Assembly: GCF_002797895.1 (NCBI RefSeq)
Contig: NZ_PGES01000001.1
Location: 5,332,001-5,396,000, forward strand
Direction: 5' to 3'
Source: Janthinobacterium sp. 67
GTDB lineage: Bacteria > Pseudomonadota > Gammaproteobacteria > Burkholderiales > Burkholderiaceae_D
Length of the DNA: 64,000 nucleotides
Shown: positions 12,644-20,514 of the stretch, in pieces
Numbering within the stretch: the stretch's first letter is position 1
How the letters are laid out: each line of letters begins with the position of its first letter
Made by a program: the position numbers and the translations under genes
Notes under the pieces: generated by a model
Told to the model about the DNA's origin: nothing
The model's database searches: none
What the model saw: only the letters and a program-made list of their open reading frames with translations

Positions 12644-13216
12644 ATGCAGCGCATCCTGACACTTTCTTCCCTGGCCGCCACCGGCTTGCTGCTTTCCGCC
12701 TGCGCCACGCTGGGCACGCCCGTGGGCTTGCAGGAGGGGCAGACCGTGGCCGTCGTCAATAGCCTGAGCTGGGACAATCCCCTGACGGGCAAGCGCGACG
12801 GCGTGCGCACCAGTTGGCCCATCAAGAATGGCAAGATTGCCCCCGAATATTTTCCGCTGGCACAGCTGAAGCAATGCGAGGCCGGCGCCAAGCCTTGCGC
12901 CTGGGGCGTGATGCGGGCGCAGCGCGGGTCTCCCACGCTCAGCTATGTGGACGGCGGCGTCGACCTGGCCGTGAATGTGTCGATCGACGTGGCGCGGCGT
13001 CAGGATGCGCGCCAGGGCGAGATGCAGACGGCGATGGCGATTCCTCAGGATGTGGCCGCGCTGGCTGGGCGGCAACAGGTGCAGCCCAGCTGGAAATTGA
13101 AGTATGGCAAGGTCGAGCAAGTCGAGCTCGATTATGGCGTACGCTACCAGGTGTGCGTGCAGCGCTACGATGCGGCCGGCAAGGCCATCGATACCTGCGC
13201 GATTCCATTTATTTGA
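12644..13216 (+). CDS. Putative lipoprotein
   Basis: A 190-residue protein with a lipoprotein signal peptide (lipobox LLLSAC, Cys at about residue 18). The mature part has four further cysteines (KQCEAGAKPCAW, CVQRYD, DTCAIPF) that could form disulfides in the periplasm. I do not recognise a named family. The ATG at 12644 has AGAGG just upstream and yields the signal peptide directly, so the longer possible N-terminus is rejected. It appears to be transcribed alone. Confidence 0.85.
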   Translation: MQRILTLSSLAATGLLLSACATLGTPVGLQEGQTVAVVNSLSWDNPLTGKRDGVRTSWPIKNGKIAPEYFPLAQLKQCEAGAKPCAWGVMRAQRGSPTLSYVDGGVDLAVNVSIDVARRQDARQGEMQTAMAIPQDVAALAGRQQVQPSWKLKYGKVEQVELDYGVRYQVCVQRYDAAGKAIDTCAIPFI

Positions 13217-13374
13217 GGAAACATGCCGCGCGGGCCGCTTGTGGCGGCTTTGCCACATATCATGTTGCGGCGTGCTTCGGGGTGTAACAATCGGTAAAAG
13301 CGCAGCAAAGCCCGGCGTAATTTCTTATAGTACTTAATTAGATGCAGTAATAGTACTGGTTGAGGAGAATGACG

Positions 13375-13755
13375 ATGAAAACCCTGTTGGCAGTAATTTC
13401 GCTGGCCGCCCTGGGTGGCTGCGCCGTGGCGCCGCCCGGCCCCGCGTATTACGGGTCGCGCGCGCCACAGGGGGCCTACAATCCCTATGAATGGCATACG
13501 GTCTCGTCCGAGCCGGTGCAGTCGGGCCGCGTGATGAGCGAACCGCGCGTGGAATATACGAATGAACCCGTGTATGTGCAGCAGCCGGTGTACGTGCAGC
13601 AGCCCGTGTATGTGCCGGCGCCCGTGTACGCGCCGCAACCGTATTATTACAATCCGCCCGTGACGATCGGGCTCGATTTCATGTTTGGCTTTGGACGTTA
13701 CGGTGGACACCGCGGCGGCTGGGGCGGGCATGGACGTTACCACGGCCGCCGCTAG
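13375..13755 (+). CDS. Small repeat-containing lipoprotein
   Basis: A 126-residue predicted lipoprotein (lipobox LGGC). The middle carries a tandem motif, VYVQQP repeated twice followed by VYVPAP and VYAPQP, and the C-terminus is rich in Gly, Arg and His (GGHRGGWGGHGRYHGRR). Such proteins are usually surface or cell-wall associated; the role is unknown. GAGGAG lies just upstream of the ATG. A strong terminator follows. Confidence 0.8.
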   Translation: MKTLLAVISLAALGGCAVAPPGPAYYGSRAPQGAYNPYEWHTVSSEPVQSGRVMSEPRVEYTNEPVYVQQPVYVQQPVYVPAPVYAPQPYYYNPPVTIGLDFMFGFGRYGGHRGGWGGHGRYHGRR

Positions 13756-13775
13756 TCTGTTGCGGTGGCATGCAG

Positions 13776-13818
13776 GACAAAGCCGGACAAGCATTGCTTG
13801 CCCGGCTTTGTCATTTTA
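13776..13818 (+). terminator. Terminator between convergent genes
   Basis: A perfect 11-bp stem (13776-13786 with 13802-13812) whose loop carries a small inner stem. It is followed by TCATTTTA. It ends the lipoprotein transcript and lies directly against the stop codon of the small minus-strand gene. Confidence 0.75.
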
Positions 13819-13935
13819 CTAGTGGAAATACACCGAACCCTGGTGCAACACGTCCGCCGAGCACAGGATGTACATCGCCGCCGCTGCCAGACCTATTTGC
13901 AAGGCGCCAAAGCTGATCGGAATGAGGCGGGACAT
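13819..13935 (-). CDS. Small membrane-like protein, 38 residues
   Basis: An open frame of 38 codons with ATG at 13935 and AGGAG eight bases upstream. The product begins MSRLIPISFGALQIGLAA and has a hydrophobic segment at about residues 4-30, so it is likely a one-helix membrane protein. I recognise no family. Support comes from the good ribosome-binding site, hydrophobic pattern and position against a terminator; there is no homology evidence. Confidence 0.5.
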   Translation of the reverse strand: MSRLIPISFGALQIGLAAAAMYILCSADVLHQGSVYFH

Positions 13936-14233
13936 GTCGTACTCCTGAGTGGATGAGGTGTGTTGTCAGGCTTTCATCATAGGATGAGATGATGCCTTTG
14001 GGCATCGGATGAATGTCCGCCACGATGTAGGACAACACCTCGTGCGTGAGGCCCCGCCTTGCTCTCCAGGCGTCTGAGTAACCCCCAATAAATTATTGCG
14101 ATTTCTGACTTCCATAACCTGCGCTCTGCGGCGTTGCCCACTGCTAGCAGTGCTCGCACTGCGTCGCAGCGGGCGCCTTGCATAGCATCAGGTTCTGTTC
14201 GTCATAACTTCACAATAATTTCCTGAGGATTAC

Positions 14234-14683
14234 TTAGCGGTTTTTCCAGCGCACTACCGGCTCTTCCGGCGCCGTGTCCGGCACGTTCGAGATCGCCAGC
14301 CAGTGCGTCAGGCGTTCCGGGTGCTTGAGATTGATGCCCATGCCATCGATGATGCCCACCTGTTCCAGCATGCGCGCATCGATCTTCGCCTTCGACACCG
14401 TGGGCGCGCCCATGACCATGCGGTCGTAGGCCTTGCGCGCCTTGTGTTCCCACTTGTGCAGATTGCTTTCGTCGAAGCGGTTCGCTTCGAAATACACGGT
14501 CAGGGTGCCATCGAGATTGCCGAAGCCGACAATGCCCGCACCCTTGCGGATGGTGGTGGTGTTGTCGATGTCGAATTCCGCCGTGGGCACGAAAATGCCG
14601 GCGCGGCCATCGATGTCGGGACGTCCCACGGGCGTTTCCTTGCCGTAGGAACTTGTTTCGCTAATGGTTTTTTCTGCGGACAT
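14234..14683 (-). CDS. Hypothetical protein
   Basis: A 149-residue soluble protein starting MSAEKTISETSSYGKE. I do not recognise a family. It has an N-terminal low-complexity segment, then a beta-rich stretch (AGIFVPTAEFDIDNTTTI...GTLTVYFEANRF) and a charged C-terminal half ending PVVRWKNR. The ATG at 14683 is chosen because codon use and composition change upstream of it. No obvious operon partner. Confidence 0.65.
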   Translation of the reverse strand: MSAEKTISETSSYGKETPVGRPDIDGRAGIFVPTAEFDIDNTTTIRKGAGIVGFGNLDGTLTVYFEANRFDESNLHKWEHKARKAYDRMVMGAPTVSKAKIDARMLEQVGIIDGMGINLKHPERLTHWLAISNVPDTAPEEPVVRWKNR

Positions 14684-14965
14684 GGTGCGTGTGCGGTGGC
14701 CGTGCCAGGCGCGGAGATGGCGCCGGCGTTGCCAGCCTTCCTGTTCAATAAATGCGTGCTGATGATCAAGGCGGGGTAGGGGCCTTGGCGGAGCGATGCT
14801 GGGCATTGCTTGATACCCTGCTATTGTAGCGCCAATTTAATTCTTTATGGCAACATTTATTGATGTGGTGCACTTATTTTTTTCATGAAAAATGCCGCCC
14901 GGCCACGCGCCGGGACGGCTTGTGTGCGACTGCTCCGCTTCGACGGGAGCAGCTGCGCAAGGGGA

Positions 14966-17071
14966 TCAGAACGCCAGGCGCCCTTGCAGGTAGACCATGC
15001 GCGGTGCACCCACCAGCTTGCCCAGGTTGCCGTCCGAGGTGCGCGTGAAATAACGCTTGTCGGCCAGGTTGTTGACGCCGGCGACCAGCTCCAGGCCATT
15101 CTGGCCCGGTACTTTCCATTTCACTTGCGTGTTCCAGGTACGGAAGCCGGGAATCACGCCCAAGTTGCCAGCCGCGTTTTCCGCCACGGTGTTGGCTTCG
15201 TCGGCGAACTGGCGGCTCTGGTGGTTGCTGGACAGGTCGAAGCCCCAGGCGCCCAGCTGGTAGTGGGCGCCGATGGTGTCCGTGGTGCGCGAATAGAAGG
15301 GCACGTCGTTGCCAGCGTTCACGCCATCCTGCAGGGTCGCCTTGGTATAGGTGTAGGTGGCGTAGGCGTTCAAGCCGGCCAGCGGGCCGGACTTGTCGAA
15401 GTGGTAGTCGACGGCCGATTCCAGGCCCCGGTGGTGCGTGGCGCCCACGTTGTAGAAGACGACGTTTTCGCCGCTGCCGATGGACTGGATCTGGTTGTCG
15501 AACTTGATGTTGAACAAGGTCGCTTCGACCGACAGCTGGTCGCTCTTCCAGCGCGCGCCCAGCTCGGCCGTTTTCGCCAGCTCCGGCTGCAGCGGGTTCT
15601 TGCTCGATTGCGCATTGAGCTGCGTATTTTGCACGGCGCCAAACGAGCTGTTGTAGTTGCCGAACAGGGTCACATTGTTGTTGAGCAAGTAGGCCACGTT
15701 CAGCGAGGGCAGGGCCTTGTTGTTGAGCAGATCGATCTTCTGGTCGGTCGGCAAGTGGTTGTAGCGTTCCGTCTTGATGTGCTCGTAGCGCACGCCCGGC
15801 GTGATGCGCCACGCGTCGATGGCGATCTTGTCGTCGATATACACGGCTTGCGCATCGGTCGAGTTGTCGGCGAAGCGCGTCGGCGCCTGCCGCACGCCGC
15901 TGGCGATGACGACGTTATAGATGCTCTCGTCGGCCCGTTCGGCCAGGTAGCGGTAGCCGACGGTGACGTCCTGCGATACCTTGCCCGTGATGAAACGTTG
16001 CGTGTAGCGGGGCTCGATGGCCGTCGTTTCATAGTTGCGCGGCTGGTGGCCCAGGTTTTTTCCGCTGATCAGGGTGCTTTCGCGCGAACTCTTGTTGTAA
16101 TAGGCGCGCACCTCGAATTCCTGCGTGTTCGACATGGCATTCAGGTAGCCGATGTCGAAGGCCTTGCGCTCGCCGCTCCAGAAGTCGGTCGGGCGCGTGT
16201 TCTGGAACGGGTCCTGCTTGTATTGCGCGGCGGTCAGGCCGCCTGGCGTGCGCGACGTCACGTCGTAGTAGGACAGCTTGGCGTACACCTCGGCCGTCGG
16301 GCTCAGGTCGTAACGGAATTTGAGGGCGAAGTCGTTGACTTTTTCATCGCTGCCCACGCGCCAGTCGCTGCCGCGGATGCCCGAATACAGCACCGCCAGG
16401 CCCAGGCCACTGTCGAGCTGGGTGCCGGCAAAGACGCTGGCCTGCGTGTTGTGGCCCACTTCGCTGTACGCGTTGTAGCGCACGGTGGCGTCGCCCGTGA
16501 CGCCTGGCGTGGTGGGCACGCGGCGGGTCTTGAAGTTGATGATGCCACCCACGTTTTGCGGGCCGAAGCGCACGGCGCCGCCGCCGCGCACCACGTCGAC
16601 CGTCTCGACATTGGCCAGGCTGACGGGCGCGAACGACAGTTGCGGCTGGCCATACGGCGCCACCGACATCGGAATGCCGTCCAGCAAGACCGTGCTGCGC
16701 GGCGAATAGCGTCCAGCCAGGCCGCGCACGCCGATATTGAGGGAAATGGCGCTGCCGGCGCTGCCCGAGTTGTCGCTGATCTGCACGCCGGGAATGCGGC
16801 GCATCACGTCGCTGAGGCTGGTCGCGCCCGAGTTTTCGATGTCGTCCTTTTGCACCACCGTGCGGGCGCCCGCGAAATTCTTCGTGCTGGCGGCCATGCT
16901 GGTGCCCAGCAGGTTGCTGCTGACCTGGATCGATTCCAGGATGGGCCCGGCGTTATCGGCGGTATTGGCTTGCTGTGCCTGCGCGGCGATGGGCGCGTTC
17001 AGGCAGGCGAGGGCGATGGCCAGCGCGCACGGGCGCAGCGAAAAGGGCAGTGTGGAAAATGTGGCGGCCAT
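14966..17071 (-). CDS. TonB-dependent siderophore receptor, FecA-like
   Basis: A 701-residue outer-membrane receptor with a signal peptide (about 1-32). The plug domain (about 55-170) contains LSDVMRRIPGVQISDN, STVLLDGIPM and VDVVRGGGAVRFGPQNVGGI. The rest is a beta-barrel ending with aromatic LQGRLAF. It resembles Fe(III)-dicitrate-type receptors (FecA), but lacks the N-terminal signalling domain that would couple it to a FecI/FecR pair, and none is adjacent. A Fur box lies upstream. The exact ferric ligand is not decided by sequence. Confidence 0.9.
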   Translation of the reverse strand: MAATFSTLPFSLRPCALAIALACLNAPIAAQAQQANTADNAGPILESIQVSSNLLGTSMAASTKNFAGARTVVQKDDIENSGATSLSDVMRRIPGVQISDNSGSAGSAISLNIGVRGLAGRYSPRSTVLLDGIPMSVAPYGQPQLSFAPVSLANVETVDVVRGGGAVRFGPQNVGGIINFKTRRVPTTPGVTGDATVRYNAYSEVGHNTQASVFAGTQLDSGLGLAVLYSGIRGSDWRVGSDEKVNDFALKFRYDLSPTAEVYAKLSYYDVTSRTPGGLTAAQYKQDPFQNTRPTDFWSGERKAFDIGYLNAMSNTQEFEVRAYYNKSSRESTLISGKNLGHQPRNYETTAIEPRYTQRFITGKVSQDVTVGYRYLAERADESIYNVVIASGVRQAPTRFADNSTDAQAVYIDDKIAIDAWRITPGVRYEHIKTERYNHLPTDQKIDLLNNKALPSLNVAYLLNNNVTLFGNYNSSFGAVQNTQLNAQSSKNPLQPELAKTAELGARWKSDQLSVEATLFNIKFDNQIQSIGSGENVVFYNVGATHHRGLESAVDYHFDKSGPLAGLNAYATYTYTKATLQDGVNAGNDVPFYSRTTDTIGAHYQLGAWGFDLSSNHQSRQFADEANTVAENAAGNLGVIPGFRTWNTQVKWKVPGQNGLELVAGVNNLADKRYFTRTSDGNLGKLVGAPRMVYLQGRLAF

Positions 17072-17162
17072 GCATGGATCTCCGTAGTGACAATGTTTGC
17101 GCGGGCAATCGGGCGGCGCGACAACATCGTGGCGTGGACATCCGGCGCAAGGGGATAAGAAT

Positions 17163-17181
17163 GATAATGATTCTCATTTTA
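17163..17181 (-). promoter_or_regulatory. Fur box
   Basis: GATAATGATTCTCATTTTA matches 16 of 19 positions of the Fur consensus. Read on the minus strand it includes AATGAGAATCATTATCATT. It lies about 95 bases upstream of the FecA-like receptor start and fits iron repression of that gene. Confidence 0.85.
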
Positions 17182-17359
17182 TCCGTCAATTGCGAATGTT
17201 GCGTAGTGGCTATATGCCTGCCTGTGGGATGGGGAAGTGTTGCTGGCGCGGTACGGTGGGCGGTTTGGATTGCCGCTTGGCACCATTGCTCGGGTGCGGC
17301 GGCATTGCGAAGGCTTCTTGTATACTCCCGCTTTTGCAGCCGTCAGACGTGAACGTACA

Positions 17360-17803
17360 ATGAGCCAGACAACTGAAACGACACCAGGCATTTCCTCCGT
17401 TGACCGCCGCCAGGCCGAGCGGCCTGCCGCCGCCCGCAAGCTCAATCTCCTGGTGGTCGACGACAACCAGGAAGTCGGCGAATCGCTGGCCATGCTGCTT
17501 GAAGCGCTGGGCCACCACGCCGTGGTGGTGCGCAACTGGCAGATGGCCGTCGAGCAAGTCAAGCTGTGCGTGCCCGACGCCGTCTACCTCGACATCGAAA
17601 TGCCCGGCATCAGCGGCATCGAAATCGGCCGCCGCCTGCACCACAATCCCGAAACGGCCAACGCCGTGCTGATCGCCGTCACCGGCCATAGCCTGCCCAT
17701 GTACATGGACGATGCGCTGGCCGTGGGCTTCCGCCACTTCCTCGTCAAACCCGTGCGCCTGGAAGACCTGGCGACGACGGTGCAGTCGGTGCTGGCGGGC
17801 TAG
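17360..17803 (+). CDS. Single-domain response regulator
   Basis: A 147-residue protein with a 28-residue polar N-terminal extension and one receiver domain. The acidic pocket is LLVVDDNQE, the phosphorylated Asp lies in DAVYLDIEMPGISG, and the conserved Lys in FLVKPVRLED. No output domain follows, so it is a CheY-like or phosphorelay protein. No histidine kinase is adjacent. It closely resembles the receiver module of the hybrid kinase at 57.5-60.2 kb in style, which is family-typical rather than specific. Confidence 0.9.
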   Translation: MSQTTETTPGISSVDRRQAERPAAARKLNLLVVDDNQEVGESLAMLLEALGHHAVVVRNWQMAVEQVKLCVPDAVYLDIEMPGISGIEIGRRLHHNPETANAVLIAVTGHSLPMYMDDALAVGFRHFLVKPVRLEDLATTVQSVLAG

Positions 17804-17812
17804 GCCCCTGTC

Positions 17813-19171
17813 CTAAGGCCTGCTCAGCGACCACTGCTGGTTGTTCGCATTGGTCAGATTCCACTGGATGATCTGCGCGTTTTCCGCCGTGCTCAGATTC
17901 AATACGTCCAGGGTCAGGTTGCTGTAGCGGTTGCTGATCGTCTGGTAGCCGGCTGCGGGGCTGGCGAAGCGCCATTGCTGGCCCAGTCCGCCCCAGTAAT
18001 TCCATTGCGCGATATTCGTGCCGGCCGTGGTCGAATTGTTGTAGTCGTCCAGGCCCAGCAGGCTGTTCGCATTGATCAGGCTATAGTAGCCGTCGCCATG
18101 TCCCACCACATACCATTGCTGGTGTTTTGCTCCCGTATACGTTTGCTGCTGCACCAGCGCGCCATTCGCCGTGCCGGCGCCCGCCACGGCCAGCGCCTTG
18201 CCGCTCAGGCGCGAGCGCAGCACCGTGGGTCCGTCCGAGATGCCGCCGCAGCTGGCGACCGTGAAATTGCGCGTCAGGCTGGGCCAGCCGCCCTCATACG
18301 TCATTTTTAAGATATCGAGCTTGGCCGTCCCGTTGTCGTTGACGTCGTAATAGTGGATCGACGTGTAGTTGCAGCCATCCTGCTTGAGCACGCCGATATG
18401 GCCCGGTCCCTTGTATTTGCCGTCGAGGTTGGGCAGCACCGTGCGCGTGCCGCTGTACGGCCCCGTCACGCTGCTGGCGCGCTGCACTTCCACGTAATAC
18501 GTGCTGGCGGCGCCCTGGCAGCATTTGCCGCGGTTGGCGAACAGATAGTAGTACTCGCCGTCGCGCGTGATATAGGGCGCTTCGATATCCTTGCCGCCGC
18601 CACCGAGGATGGTGGTGACGTTGCCGCTTGTCTTGCCCGTGGCCTGGTTGATTTCCGTCACGCCGATGCCGCCGAAAAACGAGCCATACGACATGTAGAC
18701 CTTGCCATCGTAATCGCGGAACAGGGCCGGGTCGATGGCATTGATTTCCGCGCCGCCTCCATACGATTGCACGACGATGCCCAGATCCGTCCAGCTGGGG
18801 TTTTTCAGCGAGGCCGAGCGGGCCACGCCGATGGCCGACACGGACGTGCCGAAGGTGGAGACCGAGTAATACAAATAGTAGTAGCCGTTCATGTGGATCA
18901 CGTCCGGCGCCCAGTACGAGCCGCTGAAGTTGGGGATTTTGTTGGCGATCCAGGCCGGCGGCATGCTGAACACGGGCGCGGGGCCGGCCGACCATTTCAG
19001 CAAGTCCGTCGAGGTGGAATACCAGATGCCGTCGCCCGTCGTGAAATTGAAATACGTGTCGCCGTCGCGCGTGAGGGTGCCGGGGTCGTGCGCGTTCGGC
19101 ACGCCCGTCAGGTTGATTGCTTGCGCATGGGCGCAGAACATCAGGCACAGTGCTGCCAGGATTTGCTTCAT
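17813..19171 (-). CDS. Secreted GH43 arabinan endo-1,5-alpha-L-arabinosidase with ricin-type lectin domain
   Basis: A 452-residue secreted hydrolase. A signal peptide (about 1-18) precedes a five-bladed propeller of glycoside hydrolase family 43. Catalytic residues fit the family: the Asp base in AHDPGTL, the Asp in NAIDPALF and the general-acid Glu in DIEAPYI. Residues about 310-452 are a ricin B-type (CBM13) domain with three QxW motifs (HQQWYVV, GQQWRFA, NQQWSLS). It would cut arabinan side chains of pectin. The ATG at 19171 gives the clean signal peptide. Confidence 0.9.
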   Translation of the reverse strand: MKQILAALCLMFCAHAQAINLTGVPNAHDPGTLTRDGDTYFNFTTGDGIWYSTSTDLLKWSAGPAPVFSMPPAWIANKIPNFSGSYWAPDVIHMNGYYYLYYSVSTFGTSVSAIGVARSASLKNPSWTDLGIVVQSYGGGAEINAIDPALFRDYDGKVYMSYGSFFGGIGVTEINQATGKTSGNVTTILGGGGKDIEAPYITRDGEYYYLFANRGKCCQGAASTYYVEVQRASSVTGPYSGTRTVLPNLDGKYKGPGHIGVLKQDGCNYTSIHYYDVNDNGTAKLDILKMTYEGGWPSLTRNFTVASCGGISDGPTVLRSRLSGKALAVAGAGTANGALVQQQTYTGAKHQQWYVVGHGDGYYSLINANSLLGLDDYNNSTTAGTNIAQWNYWGGLGQQWRFASPAAGYQTISNRYSNLTLDVLNLSTAENAQIIQWNLTNANNQQWSLSRP

Positions 19172-19312
19172 CGTTGTCTCCGTACTGTTTTTATGGGGCG
19201 GTCCAGGCCGCACCCCAGAGTAGGGCGATGGTCAAATTTGCACTAATGAATTTTTTACAGGAAGCGATACCGGGGCGGGTATCGGGGAGGAAATAAAAGC
19301 GGCGCTGGAATA

Positions 19313-19339
19313 GAAAAAGCCCGGTTCGAAAACCGGGCT
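19313..19339 (-). terminator. Terminator after tRNA-His
   Basis: A 9-bp stem (19318-19326 with 19331-19339) with a 4-base loop, followed by a T run on the minus strand. It lies 14 bases past the end of the tRNA gene. Confidence 0.85.
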
Positions 19340-19352
19340 CTTCTTTATTCTG

Positions 19353-19428
19353 TGGGGTGGCTGATGGGGCTCGAACCCACGACAACAGGAATCACAATCC
19401 TGGACTCTACCAACTGAGCTACAGCCAC
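19353..19428 (-). tRNA. tRNA-His (anticodon GTG)
   Basis: A complete 76-base cloverleaf on the minus strand beginning GTGGCTGTAGCTCAGTTGG. Acceptor arms pair GTGGCTG with CAGCCAC, the anticodon stem flanks TTGTGAT, and the T loop reads GGTTCGAACC. The CCA is encoded. Confidence 0.96.
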
Positions 19429-19561
19429 CACTGTCTTACTTACCTGTTTAGCTGTTTTGCTGAACAGGTGCCGAATTATACAAAGAACTCGGCAAAGTGG
19501 CAAATCTAAATGCAGTCTTTTTTAAAGAATCGAAAGATTGCATGAAAACGCCTGTTTTCCC

Positions 19562-20443
19562 TCATACGGACAGGTGTTCGACGGGCGGGTGCAAGTCCAG
19601 CAAACCGGTGAAGGCTTGCGCCAGGGCTTCGACCTTGGCCGTCGTGTAGCCCTGCAGTCGTGGCGCGTCGTTGCCGCCGCGGCGCAGGCTGGCGGCGTCG
19701 AGCAGGCGGGTCAGCTGGCGCGCCACGGCTTCTCCGGTATCGACCAGGGTGACGGGTTCCGCCGTATGCGCGCGCACCGTGCGTTCGATGGCGTCCTGCA
19801 CGAACGGGTAGTGGGTGCAGCCGAGCACGAGGGTATCGACGCCTTGCGCCAGCAGGGGCGCGATATAGCGCTCGAGCATGGCGCTGGTGGCGTCGAGCGG
19901 GTCGCTGCCCATCGCGGACTGTTCGATGCGTTCGACCAGGCCCACGCAGGGCTGCAAGATGAATGTGGCGCCGGTCGCGCTGCTGACTTGTTCGCGCAAG
20001 GCCAGCAGCTTGTCGCCGCGCAAGGTGCGCTCGGTGGCCAGCACGCCGATCTTGCCGTTGCGGCTGATGGCAGCCGCCGGTTTCAGGCCCGGTTCGACGC
20101 CGACGATGGGCAGGTCCGGGTAGCGCGCGCGCAGCGCCTTGATGGCGGCGATCGTGGCCGTGTTGCAGGCGACGACCAGTGCTTTCGCGCCTTGCTGCAG
20201 CAGATAGCCGGCCACTGCCAGCGAACGGTCGATCACCTGCTGTTCCGTCTTGTCGCCATACGGCGCATGGCCGGAATCGGCAAAGTAAATCAGGTCTTCC
20301 TGCGGCAGCTGTGCGCGGATATGGCGCAGCACCGACAGGCCGCCCACGCCGGAGTCGAAGATGCCGATAGGCAGCTTGACTGCTGGGGTCAGACCCGCCG
20401 GGTCTGACCCCAGATTTGCGCTATTACTTAAGGTAAAAGTCAT
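19562..20443 (-). CDS. murI: Glutamate racemase MurI
   Basis: A 293-residue cofactor-independent racemase that supplies D-glutamate for peptidoglycan. GIFDSGVGGLSV starts the core, followed by YFADSGHAPYG. The two catalytic cysteines lie in VVACNTATIAA and LVLGCTHYPF. The first 22 residues before KLPIGIFDS are not family-typical. Part of them (LGSDPAGLTPA) is encoded by a perfect 31-base palindrome. No better start exists downstream before the core, so the palindrome appears to be translated. Confidence 0.93.
   Translation of the reverse strand: MTFTLSNSANLGSDPAGLTPAVKLPIGIFDSGVGGLSVLRHIRAQLPQEDLIYFADSGHAPYGDKTEQQVIDRSLAVAGYLLQQGAKALVVACNTATIAAIKALRARYPDLPIVGVEPGLKPAAAISRNGKIGVLATERTLRGDKLLALREQVSSATGATFILQPCVGLVERIEQSAMGSDPLDATSAMLERYIAPLLAQGVDTLVLGCTHYPFVQDAIERTVRAHTAEPVTLVDTGEAVARQLTRLLDAASLRRGGNDAPRLQGYTTAKVEALAQAFTGLLDLHPPVEHLSV
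20383..20413. repeat. Perfect palindrome inside the 5' coding part of murI
   Basis: Two exact 15-base arms around a single central base; the core is GGGGTCAGACCC followed by its complement. A close relative lies at 25109 and a degenerate one at 48612, so it belongs to a dispersed palindromic family. Confidence 0.85.
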
Positions 20444-20465
20444 ATTAAGCCGAGGCCGATGAAAA

Positions 20466-20499
20466 TAAAAAAACGCCGCGCTGATTGCCGCGCGGCGTT
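20466..20499 (-). terminator. Terminator after fumarase gene
   Basis: A 9-bp GC-rich stem (20472-20480 with 20491-20499), a 10-base loop and a T-rich tail on the minus strand (TTTTTTATTTTC). Confidence 0.9.
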
Positions 20500-20514
20500 A
20501 ATGGTAGAGCTTGT

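Noticed and set aside
13811..14038. 75-codon minus-strand frame overlapping the small membrane protein
   Set aside because: The 38-codon frame in the same place has a proper ribosome-binding site and hydrophobic pattern; the longer frame has neither.
14885..17158. Long open frame on the plus strand opposite the FecA-like receptor
   Set aside because: It is an antisense shadow of a clear TonB-receptor gene in high-GC DNA; its product is a low-complexity Ala/Arg/Val/His-rich chain with no family features.
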